Notes: a model not told the origin generated them from the letters alone. Shown: positions 49,421 to 58,839, counted from the first letter of the stretch. The stretch is DNA of 64,000 bases from CAMDPA01 sp963825625 (GCA_963825625.1 CAWGUF010000012.1:124001-188000), one strand, 5' to 3'. Numbers and translations are program-made.

Positions 49421-52400
49421 ATGGCGCAGGACAGATCAATAAAAGAAACCAGGCTTGATCTGGACGCCGATCTGAGCGCTCCTCAACCGGGTGATGCTGT
49501 GTCCACGAAGTCCGGCAAGGGCGCGGCGCCGGGGCGTTCGAAAAGGGCGGCCAAAGGCCCGCCACCATTGCCCCCGTCCACGACCGGCCGCGATGCCAGT
49601 ACCCCTCCATCTTTGCCGATGCCCGATGTCACTGGGGCAACCGATGTCACGGGGGCGACCGATGTCACTGGAACAGCAGAGAGCAGGGAAAAGCAGCCCC
49701 GGAAGCTGCCAACCGCAAACGGCCTCGGCACGGGCAATTCCAGTTCGGCGATTGCTTCGTCCGGCGCTGCTTCGGCGCCTCCATTGCCGTCGCCTGCCGC
49801 CGCATCCGAACTGGGGCCAGCGCTAGCCAATGGCATCGGCGGTGCGAGCATCGCGGGAATCAACGACGGCACGGCATCTGCAACACGATCTGCAGCACGT
49901 CGGTCCGATGACCCCGGACACGGTCCCAAGCCTTTCAGTCTGCCGGCTCCGCTCGCCTCCGGTGTTACTCAGCCTTCGGATGGCACGAGTGAGCGCAAAG
50001 CGCCGCACGAAAACAATGCGCATTTCGGGGCAAAGCCGTTTGCTGGTGCTGAGCAAGCCGCAGATCGGCCGGCACCTGAGGAAGCCACTTATCGGCGGAC
50101 CGCGCGGCGCCGCGCGGCGGGCCCATCGCGCGATCAGATTGCTGCCAACGATGACGCGCCGACCATTGGTGGCCTGATCTATGCGCTCAACCAGAAGCCA
50201 TCCGGCCGACCCTTTACGATCGCAACTGGCATCAGCGTAGCCTGGGCGCTGGCGACGCTGGCATTTGCGGCCTACCACTGGGGCGGCCAGATCGTCAGCG
50301 GCGGTGGCCTCGGCGCATTTGTCGGCCGTCCCGAGATGCTGATGCTGATCGGCACGCTGCTGGGACCGATAGGCATCGCCTTTGCCTTGGCATTGATCGC
50401 CTACCGGGCCGAGGAGATGCGGCTGCGCTCCAGCGCCATGACGGAAGTCGCAGTCAGGTTGGCGGAGCCTGACCGGATGGCCGAGCAGTCGGTCGCATCG
50501 CTGGGCCAGGCGGTGCGCCGGCAGGTCTCGTTCATGAACGATGCCGTGGCCCGTGCGCTTGGACGTGCGAGCGAGCTGGAAGCGCTGGTCCACAACGAGG
50601 TCGCAGCCCTCGAGCGCTCCTACGAGGATAACGAGCGCAAGATTCGCGGCCTCATCCAGGAGCTATCGGGCGAGCGCGATGCCTTGGTCAACACCAGCGA
50701 GCGCGTGTCGGGCTCTCTCAAGCATCTTGGAACCGAGGTTCCGGAGCTGATCGAGAAGCTATCGGGCCAGCAGATCAAGCTGGCAAAGATCATCGAGGGC
50801 GCTGGCCAGAATCTCACCGCGCTCGAGAGCGCAATCGCGACCCAGACCGGCAACCTGGAGAGCACCCTGGGCACGCGCACCGAGCACCTGCAGACAGTGC
50901 TCACGGAATATACCGCCGCGCTTTCGGGCTCTCTCGACCAACGCATGGAAGCGATCGGGACGGCGATCGCCTCTCGCACCGGAGATTTGCAGGTCGTATT
51001 CGAGGAGTATACCCGCGCCCTCAACTCCACACTCGGCAACCGGGCCGAGGCCCTCGACATGCAATTGGCAGACCGCGCCAAAGCCCTTGACGACCAGCTT
51101 GGCGAGCGCACACGCCAGCTCTCCGACCAGTTCGGCGAGCGCACGGCAGCACTCAACTCGACGTTGGTGGCGCGCACGCGTGCTCTCGATGACGCGTTCA
51201 ATCAGCGCCTGCGCCTGTTCGACGAGGCGATTGTGCGCTCGACGACCATGATCGATGAGAGCATCGACACTAAGACCACGGCCCTGACGACTGCCCTCGA
51301 CACGCACGCGCAGACCTTGAACGACACTCTATCGCGTCAATCGATGGAGCTTGACGAAAGCCTGCTGCAGGGCATCAACGCGGTGCGCAGAACTAGCGAG
51401 AACATCACCCGTCAGTCGATAAAGGCTATCGAAGGATTGGCAGGACAGTCCGAATTGCTGAAGAGTGTCTCGGAGAACCTCCTCACTCAAATCAACGGCA
51501 TCACGCATCGCTTCGAGAACCAGGGCCAGCAGATATTGCGCTCTGCCAATGCGCTGGAAAGTGCCAACTACAAGATCGACCAGACGTTGCAGGCGCGTCA
51601 TTCCGAGCTGTCTCAGACGCTCGATCGACTGGTCGGCAAGGCCGACGAATTGGGCACGGCTGCCCAGGGCTACACGCGCCAGCTCGAAGGCACGATGTCG
51701 GAAGCCGAGAGCCGCGCGCGTTTGCTGACCGCGGAGTTGGCGCAGAGTGCCGAGGAGCGCTCCCGGGCCACCATTGCCGACATCGAGCGATTGAAGAGCG
51801 CCGCGGAGGCGAACACCACGCTAGCATTTGATGACCTGAAGTCGCGCTTCTCCAATGTAACGCAGGAAGTGACGAACAGCATCGGCACACTCACCAGTCA
51901 GTTTACTGAGACGACCGGCGACGCCAGAAAGCGCACCGCGGAGGCGGCCTCGCATCTTGCCACAGAGCAAGATCGCCTTCGGGAGCAGGCTCAGAGCCTG
52001 CCCGGTACTGCCCGCGAAAGCGCCGATGCAATGCGCAAGGTCCTGCAGGATCAGCTTCGTGCCATAGACCAGCTTTCCAGCCTGTCGCAGCGGGAAGCTG
52101 GCGGGCGTGACATCAGTCGCCCGGTCGCGCCGCGTCAGCTCGTGCCGGTCGCCACTGCCCCATCCAGCGCGCCGGCCGAACCGCCGAAATCGCTCACGTC
52201 GCTGTCTTCAACGCTGTCGAACGAGCTCCAGGCCCGAGCCGAGCGCACGAGTTCTCCGCCCCAGGCTCAGTCACAGCGTCAACCATCCGCACAGGCATCC
52301 ACCGCCGGCCGGGATAACTGGTCGTTGGGAGACCTTCTGAAACGCGCATCAGATGAGGACGCGCCAGCTGCACAGCCATCCGCACCCGCCGGCCATTCTC

Positions 52401-52834
52401 CGCAAACGCATCGTGTGCAACCCCAGCCGCAGCCCTACCCCCAACCACAGCCACAACCACAGCCACAACCACAATCGCAGGCCCAGCCGTCCGGTGCCAG
52501 TGCCGGCGGCCTCGATATCGCTGCCGTCGCACGCGCCCTCGATCCGCCTCGCGCCGCCGCAGTCTGGCAGCGGCTGGGGGCCGGTCAGCGCGGGATCATG
52601 GTGCGAAGCATCTATACTGAGGAAGGCCGCGCGCTGTTCGACGACAGCGTTGCCCGCCTGCAGACCGATCCCGGTTTTGGCGAGCAGGTGCGCCAGTACC
52701 TCCAGGGGTTTGAGCAGGTGCTGCAAGAGGCCGAGCGACGCGATCCCACGGGACAAACAGCGCAAAATCATCTGGTCTCTGATTATGGCCGCGTCTACCT
52801 GTTTCTCGCCCATATCAGCGGTCGCATAAGCTGA
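49421..52834 (+). CDS. Large two-TM coiled-coil protein, growth-pole-ring (GPR/RgsE)-like candidate
   Basis: A 1137-residue protein. Residues 1-260 are low-complexity, Pro/Ala/Ser-rich, with an 18-bp repeat encoding DVTGAT units. Two transmembrane helices follow: TIATGISVAWALATLAFAAY near 265-285 and MLMLIGTLLGPIGIAFALAL near 305-325. From about 385 to 845 there is a long coiled coil of apolipoprotein-like repeats with an RT-x-x-L pattern (GERTRQLSDQFGERTAALN). A Gln/Pro repeat is near residue 1010. The C-terminus (LDIAAVARALDPPRAAAVWQ) forms a small folded domain. Rhizobial growth-pole proteins have this architecture, so a role in polar growth is a reasonable inference, not shown. It is intact, with no frameshift, and the epimerase gene starts 5 bp after it. 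Confidence 0.75.
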   Translation: MAQDRSIKETRLDLDADLSAPQPGDAVSTKSGKGAAPGRSKRAAKGPPPLPPSTTGRDASTPPSLPMPDVTGATDVTGATDVTGTAESREKQPRKLPTANGLGTGNSSSAIASSGAASAPPLPSPAAASELGPALANGIGGASIAGINDGTASATRSAARRSDDPGHGPKPFSLPAPLASGVTQPSDGTSERKAPHENNAHFGAKPFAGAEQAADRPAPEEATYRRTARRRAAGPSRDQIAANDDAPTIGGLIYALNQKPSGRPFTIATGISVAWALATLAFAAYHWGGQIVSGGGLGAFVGRPEMLMLIGTLLGPIGIAFALALIAYRAEEMRLRSSAMTEVAVRLAEPDRMAEQSVASLGQAVRRQVSFMNDAVARALGRASELEALVHNEVAALERSYEDNERKIRGLIQELSGERDALVNTSERVSGSLKHLGTEVPELIEKLSGQQIKLAKIIEGAGQNLTALESAIATQTGNLESTLGTRTEHLQTVLTEYTAALSGSLDQRMEAIGTAIASRTGDLQVVFEEYTRALNSTLGNRAEALDMQLADRAKALDDQLGERTRQLSDQFGERTAALNSTLVARTRALDDAFNQRLRLFDEAIVRSTTMIDESIDTKTTALTTALDTHAQTLNDTLSRQSMELDESLLQGINAVRRTSENITRQSIKAIEGLAGQSELLKSVSENLLTQINGITHRFENQGQQILRSANALESANYKIDQTLQARHSELSQTLDRLVGKADELGTAAQGYTRQLEGTMSEAESRARLLTAELAQSAEERSRATIADIERLKSAAEANTTLAFDDLKSRFSNVTQEVTNSIGTLTSQFTETTGDARKRTAEAASHLATEQDRLREQAQSLPGTARESADAMRKVLQDQLRAIDQLSSLSQREAGGRDISRPVAPRQLVPVATAPSSAPAEPPKSLTSLSSTLSNELQARAERTSSPPQAQSQRQPSAQASTAGRDNWSLGDLLKRASDEDAPAAQPSAPAGHSPQTHRVQPQPQPYPQPQPQPQPQPQSQAQPSGASAGGLDIAAVARALDPPRAAAVWQRLGAGQRGIMVRSIYTEEGRALFDDSVARLQTDPGFGEQVRQYLQGFEQVLQEAERRDPTGQTAQNHLVSDYGRVYLFLAHISGRIS
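49625..49678 (+). repeat. Three 18-bp tandem repeats in the coiled-coil gene
   Basis: Units at 49625-49642, 49643-49660 and 49661-49678 encode DVTGAT, DVTGAT and DVTGTA. They lie in the disordered N-terminal region; the unit length keeps the frame. Confidence 0.85.
52437..52478 (+). repeat. Gln/Pro minisatellite in the coiled-coil gene
   Basis: A 12-bp unit (CCACAACCACAG) is repeated about three times and encodes alternating Pro-Gln, part of the segment PYPQPQPQPQPQPQSQ. It probably makes a flexible linker before the C-terminal domain. Confidence 0.8.
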
Positions 52835-52839
52835 TCGCC

Positions 52840-53832
52840 ATGGCGGCCGTTTCGCTCCGCGCCTGGATCGAGGTCTGGCCCATCGCTGGCGCCTTCACCA
52901 TCTCCCGCGGCTCCAAGCGTGAGGCGGTCGTTGTGGTCGCCGAGGTCAGCGATGGCGAGCATCGTGGTATCGGCGAGTGCGTTCCCTACCCGCGGTATGG
53001 CCAGACACCGGAGACGACGCTGGCAGACATAGCGGCACTCGGATCGCGCATCGAAGCCGACCGCGACCGGCTGCTGCGCGAGTTGCCGCCATCCGCGGCC
53101 CGCAACGCAATCGACTGCGCGCTGTGGGATCTGGAGGCCAAGCGCTCAGGCCGGAGCGCCCACGCCCTCGCAGGCCTTCCCGAACCGACGCCGATTCTCA
53201 CCTGTTACACACTGAGCTTGCAGGCTCCTGAGGAAATGGCGGCAGCCGCAAAGCGGATGGCTCACCTGCCGCTTCTCAAGCTGAAGCTTGGCGACAACAA
53301 TCACCCGGAGCTGGATGCCTTGCGCATGCGTCAGGTCCGGCAGGCCCGGCCCGATGCCAGGTTGGTTGCCGACGCCAATGAAGGCTGGCGGCTGGACGAC
53401 TTGCCAATGCTTCTGGCGGTAGCGGCGGAGTGCGGCGTGGAAACCGTGGAGCAGCCGCTGCCGGCGGCCGACGATGCGGCCCTTTCTGCCTGCAGCAGTC
53501 CTGTTCCGCTGTGTGCTGATGAATCGGCCCACGCCACCGAAGGGCTCGCGTCCCTGGTCGATCGCTACAGCGCAGTTAATATCAAGCTCGACAAGACAGG
53601 TGGGCTAACCGAAGCCTTCGCCATGCTGGCTCAGGCCCGGCGGCTGGGCTTGCGGGTCATGATCGGCTCGATGGTCGCCACCTCTCTGTCGATGGCTCCA
53701 GCGCTTCTCGTTGCCGCCGGCGCCGATTGGGCTGACCTCGATGGCCCCCTCCTGCTCGCGCGTGATCGCGTACCCGGACTTCAAATATCCGACGGCAGAA
53801 TAATGCCTGCGGGCGCCGATCTGTGGGGCTAA
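52840..53832 (+). CDS. Enolase-superfamily dipeptide epimerase (L-Ala-D/L-Glu epimerase or DgcA-like)
   Basis: A 330-residue muconate-lactonising-subgroup enzyme. The lysine acid/base motif LLKLKLGDN is present, as are the metal ligands in VADANEGW, EQPLP and LCADESAH. The second lysine is in VNIKLDKTGGL, and the C-terminus is typical of dipeptide epimerases. L-Ala-D/L-Glu epimerase recycles peptidoglycan peptides; DgcA racemises N-acetyl-D-glutamate in some bacteria. No dgcN gene is adjacent, so the specific reaction is open. It starts 5 bp after the coiled-coil gene and is probably co-transcribed with it. Confidence 0.83.
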   Translation: MAAVSLRAWIEVWPIAGAFTISRGSKREAVVVVAEVSDGEHRGIGECVPYPRYGQTPETTLADIAALGSRIEADRDRLLRELPPSAARNAIDCALWDLEAKRSGRSAHALAGLPEPTPILTCYTLSLQAPEEMAAAAKRMAHLPLLKLKLGDNNHPELDALRMRQVRQARPDARLVADANEGWRLDDLPMLLAVAAECGVETVEQPLPAADDAALSACSSPVPLCADESAHATEGLASLVDRYSAVNIKLDKTGGLTEAFAMLAQARRLGLRVMIGSMVATSLSMAPALLVAAGADWADLDGPLLLARDRVPGLQISDGRIMPAGADLWG

Positions 53833-53906
53833 ATCATACCGGAAAACCTGAGGTTTTCAGGTGTCTGCGCGCAGGGTTGGTGTGGCGGCTGCGCAAGGAA
53901 AAAATT

Positions 53907-53957
53907 ATACCGGCCCACCGCCGCCCAGAAAGAATCGAACGTTCCGTGGGCCGGTAT
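53907..53957. repeat. Palindromic repeat, family C, complete copy
   Basis: Perfect 12-bp inverted arms (ATACCGGCCCAC at 53907-53918 and its complement at 53946-53957) enclose a 27-bp loop containing GCCCAGAAAGAATCGAACG. The right arm overlaps the MFS stop codon region. A related copy is at about 56238-56274. It may also act as the terminator of the convergent epimerase and MFS genes. Confidence 0.75.
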
Positions 53958-55123
53958 CAGGCGTCCTTTGCCGCGCGCTCCAGTAGTAGCGCGGCCGCAA
54001 ATCCCATCGCACACAGCGCTGCCATCGCAATGTAGGCACCTCCACCCAGGCTGGCGTAGAGCGGCCCGGACAGCAAGGTCGCGCTGCTCATCGCGATGCC
54101 GGCAGTGAATGTCGACAGCAGCGCCTGGGCTGTGCCGGACATGTGTGCCGGGATGTTCTGGGAAATCCACTGCATGGCGCCCAGGTGTGTCGCTGCGAAG
54201 GTGCCGGCATGCAGCACCTGCAATGGCACCAGCAAGGCGGCCGGCGGATCGAAGGTCATTGCCCACCACCTGAAAATGCCTGTCACTGCGCCAAGCATCA
54301 TCAGCCGCACATCGCCGAAGCCAGCGACCTGCTTTCCAGCCCAGAACAGGGCAATCTCCGCTGCCACGCCAATTGCCCACAAAGTACCTATGAAGCCGGC
54401 AGACATCCCCTGCTCGCGCCAGTGAATGACGCCGAACACATAGAACAACGCATGCGAGCTCTGGATTGCGCCCGACGCGGCAAGAAACAACGCGAACCGG
54501 CGGTTGCGCAACAGTTCGACGACGTCCGACAGCCGCAAGCGAGGCATCGAGGCCGTGGAGCCCTCGACCTTGTCGGCAGCCGGTTTGCCCGGCAACATGG
54601 CGTAAGCTACCCACATGACGATCGTGCCGGCCAGCAGCAGCCAGATGATGGAACCCGCTCCGCTTGTCGCTGTAGCGAAGCCCGCCGCGTAGCTGGCGAG
54701 AATGAAGGTCAGCGAGCCCCACGACCTGACTCTTCCGTAGTTTACGGATGCGTCCGTGCGTGCCGCCGACAGCGCGATGGTGTCCGCCAGCGGCATCATG
54801 CTCTGAATGGTGACCAGCATCAGCGCCGTCAGCATGATGATGGCGATCTGGCTGGGCACCAGCGACAGCGCACCCACCAGCACGATAGCTGCTGAGCACA
54901 GTGCCATTAGAATTGCACGGTGAGCCTGCGCCTGATCGGCCACGAATCCGATAGTGGGCGTGAGCGCAAGTCGCATGAACAGCGGCGCTGAGGTTGCAAT
55001 CGCAATCTGGGCCGGCGACAGGCCGCGCGCATCGAGCCAGACCGGCAGATACGTCAGCGCTACGCCGTGAAACACGAACATCGCCGCGAACATCACTGAC
55101 AGCCGCAAGCTCATGCCGGCCAT
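53957..55123 (-). CDS. MFS transporter (HcaT/phenylpropionate-permease-like)
   Basis: A 12-helix major facilitator protein of about 388 residues, similar in pattern to the 3-phenylpropionate transporter family: LSVMFAAMFVFHGVALTYLP, WLDARGLSPAQIAIATSAPL, NYGRVRSWGSLTFILASYAA, and SHALFYVFGVIHWREQGMSA. The likely substrate class is aromatic or nucleoside-like, but this is not certain. The start could also be a GTG at 55141. It follows the threonine dehydratase-like gene closely on the same strand, so the two are an operon, possibly handling an amino acid or hydroxyamino acid. Confidence 0.8.
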   Translation of the reverse strand: MAGMSLRLSVMFAAMFVFHGVALTYLPVWLDARGLSPAQIAIATSAPLFMRLALTPTIGFVADQAQAHRAILMALCSAAIVLVGALSLVPSQIAIIMLTALMLVTIQSMMPLADTIALSAARTDASVNYGRVRSWGSLTFILASYAAGFATATSGAGSIIWLLLAGTIVMWVAYAMLPGKPAADKVEGSTASMPRLRLSDVVELLRNRRFALFLAASGAIQSSHALFYVFGVIHWREQGMSAGFIGTLWAIGVAAEIALFWAGKQVAGFGDVRLMMLGAVTGIFRWWAMTFDPPAALLVPLQVLHAGTFAATHLGAMQWISQNIPAHMSGTAQALLSTFTAGIAMSSATLLSGPLYASLGGGAYIAMAALCAMGFAAALLLERAAKDA

Positions 55124-55142
55124 CACGGTTTGTCTGCGCACA

Positions 55143-56144
55143 TTAGGCGTCCCGCGCTTTGCCCGAGGTCGTTATGTCCGCGAACAGCGCCGGATCGATG
55201 TTCCCGCCCGACAAGACGCAGGCGATGGTGCGTCCGGTGGTGGGCAGCTTGCCGGCGAGCACCGCCGCGAGTGCCACCGCACCGCCGGGTTCGAGCACCA
55301 GCTTCAACTCGGCAAAGGCGAAACGGACAGCCTGGCGGACCTCGTCCTCTGTCACGGCGAAGCCGCCTGCGAAATTCCGGCGGGCAAGCTCGAACGTGAT
55401 GAGGCCCGGCGTTGGCGCCAGCAAGGCATCGCAAATCGAGCCGCTGAGCTTGTCGTTGGTTACCCGCCGGCCAGCGACGAGAGAGCGGGCCATGTCGTCG
55501 AATCCCGCCGGCTCTACCGTGTAGACGAGCGCCCCAGGCGCTGCATCCTTGACCGCAAGCGAAATACCCCCAGCAAGGCCGCCGCCCGAGCAAGGTATCA
55601 GAACGGCTTCCACCTCCGCGCCCATACCGGCCGCCTGCTCCATCAGTTCAAGCCCGACTGTTCCCTGCCCGGCGATGACGTCACGATCGTCGAACGGATG
55701 CACGAGCGCGGCCTTGCGTTCCTGGGCAAAGCGGTTTGCGATGAGGTCGCGATCTTCCCGGACACGGTCGTACAGATGGACTTCGCCTCCGAAGGCGCGC
55801 GTTCTCGCAATCTTCAGGGCAGGCGCATCCGATGGCATCACGATCAGGCTTTTCAGCCCGGCCAGCGCCGCCGCAGCAGCGACACCCTGCGCATGGTTGC
55901 CCGATGAGCAGGCCACGACCCCGCCCGGAAACTCGTCGGAGTTGACTTGCGAGATCTTGTTGTAGGCCCCGCGGAATTTAAAGGCACCGACGCGTTGCAG
56001 GTTCTCCGCCTTGAGCACGATCCTGCCGCCAGTCGCGGCATCGAGCGCAGGATGAGTGAGCAGCGGCGTGCGAAGCGACAGTCCATTGAGGCGGCGGGCG
56101 GCAGCGCGCACATCCGCTATCGATGGCGAATTGGGAGAGGTCAT
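55143..56144 (-). CDS. Threonine/serine dehydratase-like PLP enzyme
   Basis: A 333-residue fold-type II PLP enzyme. The cofactor lysine is in RVGAFKFRGAYNKI (Lys56), the phosphate loop in CSGGGLAGGISL, and the substrate loop in VACSSGNHAQGVA. It lacks the C-terminal ACT regulatory domain of biosynthetic IlvA, so it is of the catabolic or serine/threonine/hydroxyaspartate dehydratase type. The ATG at 56144 follows GGGAGAGG. The MFS gene follows within 20 bp. The pair is bracketed by copies of the family C repeat. Confidence 0.87.
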   Translation of the reverse strand: MTSPNSPSIADVRAAARRLNGLSLRTPLLTHPALDAATGGRIVLKAENLQRVGAFKFRGAYNKISQVNSDEFPGGVVACSSGNHAQGVAAAAALAGLKSLIVMPSDAPALKIARTRAFGGEVHLYDRVREDRDLIANRFAQERKAALVHPFDDRDVIAGQGTVGLELMEQAAGMGAEVEAVLIPCSGGGLAGGISLAVKDAAPGALVYTVEPAGFDDMARSLVAGRRVTNDKLSGSICDALLAPTPGLITFELARRNFAGGFAVTEDEVRQAVRFAFAELKLVLEPGGAVALAAVLAGKLPTTGRTIACVLSGGNIDPALFADITTSGKARDA

Positions 56145-56237
56145 GCAAACAGGCTCCGCGAAGGCAGACAGCCTTCCGACACTGGCCGAGCGCTTGCTCG
56201 AATGCAAGAAGCCGATGGACGCGTCACCCGCCGCTGC

Positions 56238-56274
56238 GCTGCCCAGAAAGATACGGACTTTCGGTGGGCCGGTA
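56238..56274. repeat. Palindromic repeat, family C, decayed copy
   Basis: The segment GCCCAGAAAGATACGGACTT followed by TCGGTGGGCCGGTAT aligns with the right half of the element at 53907-53957, in the same orientation. The matching left arm is degenerate. Together the copies bracket a 2.2-kb dehydratase-MFS pair. Confidence 0.7.
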
Positions 56275-56313
56275 TGACCGGTGTCGTCTGAACAGGCGCA
56301 GCTCAGCCGAGCC

Positions 56314-56799
56314 TCAGCACTTTCCCAGATCCATCGAAATTTTGCTGATCTCGAACCCGCGCGGGGTGATGCTGATGGATTGCTTGCACGTCGACGTATT
56401 GACCGCCATTGCGGCAGTGAAATCGGGCCCTCTGATATTCAGCCGAAAGCCATCATTTATGACGTCGCCACTGACGGATCCGGTCTTCGACCAGGTTCGT
56501 TCCTCCCAGTCGCCCGATACTTTTCCGTTTGCGACCTTGAGATTTGCGATGGCATCGATCTTGTAGCCCTGGCTGGCGCACCGTAGATTTTGGCGAACGC
56601 TGTCGCCACCGCCCTTGACGAAGTAGGTGGCAATACAGCGCATTTGCTCGCTCGCGCCGCTTGACATCACGATGTTGCCCCAGCCCGCCCATCGCCCCGG
56701 CAGCGTCTGAACCGGCGTCGCCAGTGCCATTGTCGCGCAGATGATGCTGGCACCCGCAGCAATTCCGGCAACATGTGCGGCATGCTTCGACAAGGTCAT
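56314..56799 (-). CDS. Secreted hypothetical protein
   Basis: A 161-residue protein with a signal peptide (MTLSKHAAHVAGIAAGASIICATMALA). A beta-rich domain follows: LPGRWAGWGNIVMSSGASEQ, IATYFVKGGGDSVRQNLRCA, and VSGDWEERTWSKTGSV. Four cysteines are present in the mature part and may form disulfides. I recognise the pattern from conserved hypothetical proteins of rhizobia but know no function. The start at 56799 is preferred to a longer frame because the signal peptide begins there. Confidence 0.7.
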   Translation of the reverse strand: MTLSKHAAHVAGIAAGASIICATMALATPVQTLPGRWAGWGNIVMSSGASEQMRCIATYFVKGGGDSVRQNLRCASQGYKIDAIANLKVANGKVSGDWEERTWSKTGSVSGDVINDGFRLNIRGPDFTAAMAVNTSTCKQSISITPRGFEISKISMDLGKC

Positions 56800-57018
56800 G
56801 AGATCGTCCCCGTCTGTTGGCGTCCAGGCCAATGCGTCCCGGATGAAGTAAAAAGAATTGTGGCGCGGCCCTGTATCCGCACGACATTGAGAATGATGGA
56901 CGAAATCAGAGCAAAGTCGCTCACCTCGCTTAGTTGTCCGCAATCGAATATTGCAGCGCCCGCCCCAACTTCTAGCCGTTGTCACACAGCGTGGCAACCA
57001 GCGACAACCTCGCGCGAG

Positions 57019-57854
57019 TCACACGATCCGGGGCAGTTGCTTTATCGCAAACAGATGATCCACCGGACCATGCCCGTGTCCGATCCGCAGCCCTGCACCG
57101 TGCTCGAGAGCCTGCGCGAGATAGCTCTTGCCGCCTCGCACCGCTGCCTCCAGTTGCGATCCGCTCGCCAACAGGGCAGCTATCGCCGCCGATAGCGTAC
57201 AACCGGTGCCGTGCGTGTTCCCGGTGGTGAGGCGCGGTGCATCAATATCGAGTGTCGTCCCATCCGACCGCACGAGCACGTCAGTTGCGCGTGATCCACC
57301 AAGGTGTCCGCCCTTGACCAGAACCGCCTGGCATCCCGCCTCGATCAGGCGCCGCGCCTGGCCGACGGCCTCGGCGAGTGTCCGCGCTTCGCCCTCGTCG
57401 AGCAGCGCGGCGGTTTCCGCAATATTCGGCGTGACGAGGGTGGCTCGGGGCAATAGACGCGATTTCAGTATCTCAACCGCGTCGACGTCGAGCAGTCTGT
57501 CGCCGCTTGTCGCCACCATCACGGGATCGACCACGAGGGGCAATCCGGGTCTGGTGTCCATGGCGTCGGCCACAGTCTTGATGATACCGGCGTTCGCCAG
57601 CATGCCGGTCTTGACGGCCGCGACTTCGAGGTCGTCGAACACGGCCGCGATCTGGGCGCCGACGAACTCTGGCGGAGGCGTATGCACGGCCGTGACGCCG
57701 CGGGTGTTCTGAGCAGTGAGAGCGGTCAGCACGCTCGCGCCGTATACGCCGAGGGCAGTGAACGTCTTGAGGTCGGCTTGGATGCCAGCTCCCCCGAGCT
57801 GTCGGAACCCGCGATGGTCAGCGCAATCGGGGGTGTGATCTCGCGTTGCGCCAT
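57019..57854 (-). CDS. thiD: Hydroxymethylpyrimidine kinase/phosphomethylpyrimidine kinase ThiD (one frameshift)
   Basis: ThiD phosphorylates HMP and then HMP-phosphate for thiamine synthesis. The N-terminus MAQREITPPIALTIAGSDSS starts at 57854. One base is missing in the C5 run at 57791-57795 (G5 on the coding strand), after which the frame continues with AGIQADLKTFTALGVYGASV. Family motifs are VDPVMVATSGDRLLD, TLVTPNIAETAALL, and the ATP/anion-hole region TTGNTHGTGCTLSAAIAALL. Repaired length is 278 residues. It is followed by an unrelated secreted-protein gene and lies 11 bp downstream of ccdA. Confidence 0.9.
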
Positions 57855-57865
57855 GGCATCACCTG

Positions 57866-58666
57866 TCAGTTCTCAAGCGTCTTTTTCATGATCTGGTCCT
57901 TGAGCGAGGATGGGGTCAGCCATTCCTCGAGCAGTCCCAGCCCTGGAAAGGTATCGAGCAGCCACTGCCCGATGACGTTCATCGAGCCGGTGACGAACAG
58001 CAGCCCGGTGACGATCAGCATCAGACCCATCGCCTTCTCCAGCAGGCCCATATGACGCTTGAAGCGGTGGAGGAAAGACATGAATGGCCGGATTGCGATC
58101 GCCGCCAGCACGAACGGGATGCCCAGGCCGAGGGAATATACGGCAAGCAGGCGCATGCCGGCGCTGACGCTGCCCTCTTGCGCCGCCAGCGTCAGAACGG
58201 CTGCCAGGACCGGCCCGATGCAGGGCGTCCAGCCGAAAGCGAATGCGAGACCGATGACATAGGCCCCGAGCAGGGATACGCCGTCCATGCTGGCTCGGAA
58301 CCTGGCCTCCTTGTAGAACAGCCCGATCTTGAATATGCCGAGGAAATGCAATCCGAACAGAACGATAACGGTGCCGGCCGCAATTGAAAGCTCGCTCTTG
58401 TATGTTTGCAGCAGGTGCCCGAACGCCGACGCACCGGCGCCGAGGCCGACAAATACCGTCGTGAATCCAAGCACGAAGAACAGCGAGCCCTTGACGATCC
58501 GCCGCCAGGCCTGATCGTCGAGCCCGTCTTCGCTAGTCATCGTCGCCACGGTGGTTCCGCCCAGATAGCCGAGATAGGGCGGCACCAGCGGCAGCACGCA
58601 CGGGCTGAGGAAGCTGACGAGACCCGCCAGCATCACGCCTGCGTAGATGTAGAGTTCCGTCAGCAT
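57866..58666 (-). CDS. ccdA: Cytochrome c biogenesis protein CcdA
   Basis: A 266-residue inner-membrane protein with six transmembrane helices that carries reducing power to the periplasm for haem attachment to c-type cytochromes. The redox cysteines are in the expected places: VSFLSPCVLPLVPPYLGYLG and GWTPCIGPVLAA. It fits a genome with many c-type cytochromes (four genes at 24.7-26.7 kb). It lies upstream of thiD on the same strand; the association is probably incidental. Confidence 0.93.
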   Translation of the reverse strand: MLTELYIYAGVMLAGLVSFLSPCVLPLVPPYLGYLGGTTVATMTSEDGLDDQAWRRIVKGSLFFVLGFTTVFVGLGAGASAFGHLLQTYKSELSIAAGTVIVLFGLHFLGIFKIGLFYKEARFRASMDGVSLLGAYVIGLAFAFGWTPCIGPVLAAVLTLAAQEGSVSAGMRLLAVYSLGLGIPFVLAAIAIRPFMSFLHRFKRHMGLLEKAMGLMLIVTGLLFVTGSMNVIGQWLLDTFPGLGLLEEWLTPSSLKDQIMKKTLEN

Positions 58667-58839
58667 CGGGCTTGAGACCGCCTCTGGCTATCTGCGGATT
58701 TGGCAACGGGCACCGCCCATGAGATGGGCCCTGAATCGTCAAAATACGATGAGGCGGATCGCAGCTGCAATGAGACCGATGCTGCGAACCCATCAAAAGC
58801 AATCACGATATCGCCATCCCCAGCCTCAGCCGACTCGGT

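Noticed and set aside
52437..52478. Short tandem repeat considered as a CRISPR-like array.
   Set aside because: It is a coding Gln/Pro minisatellite with no spacers.
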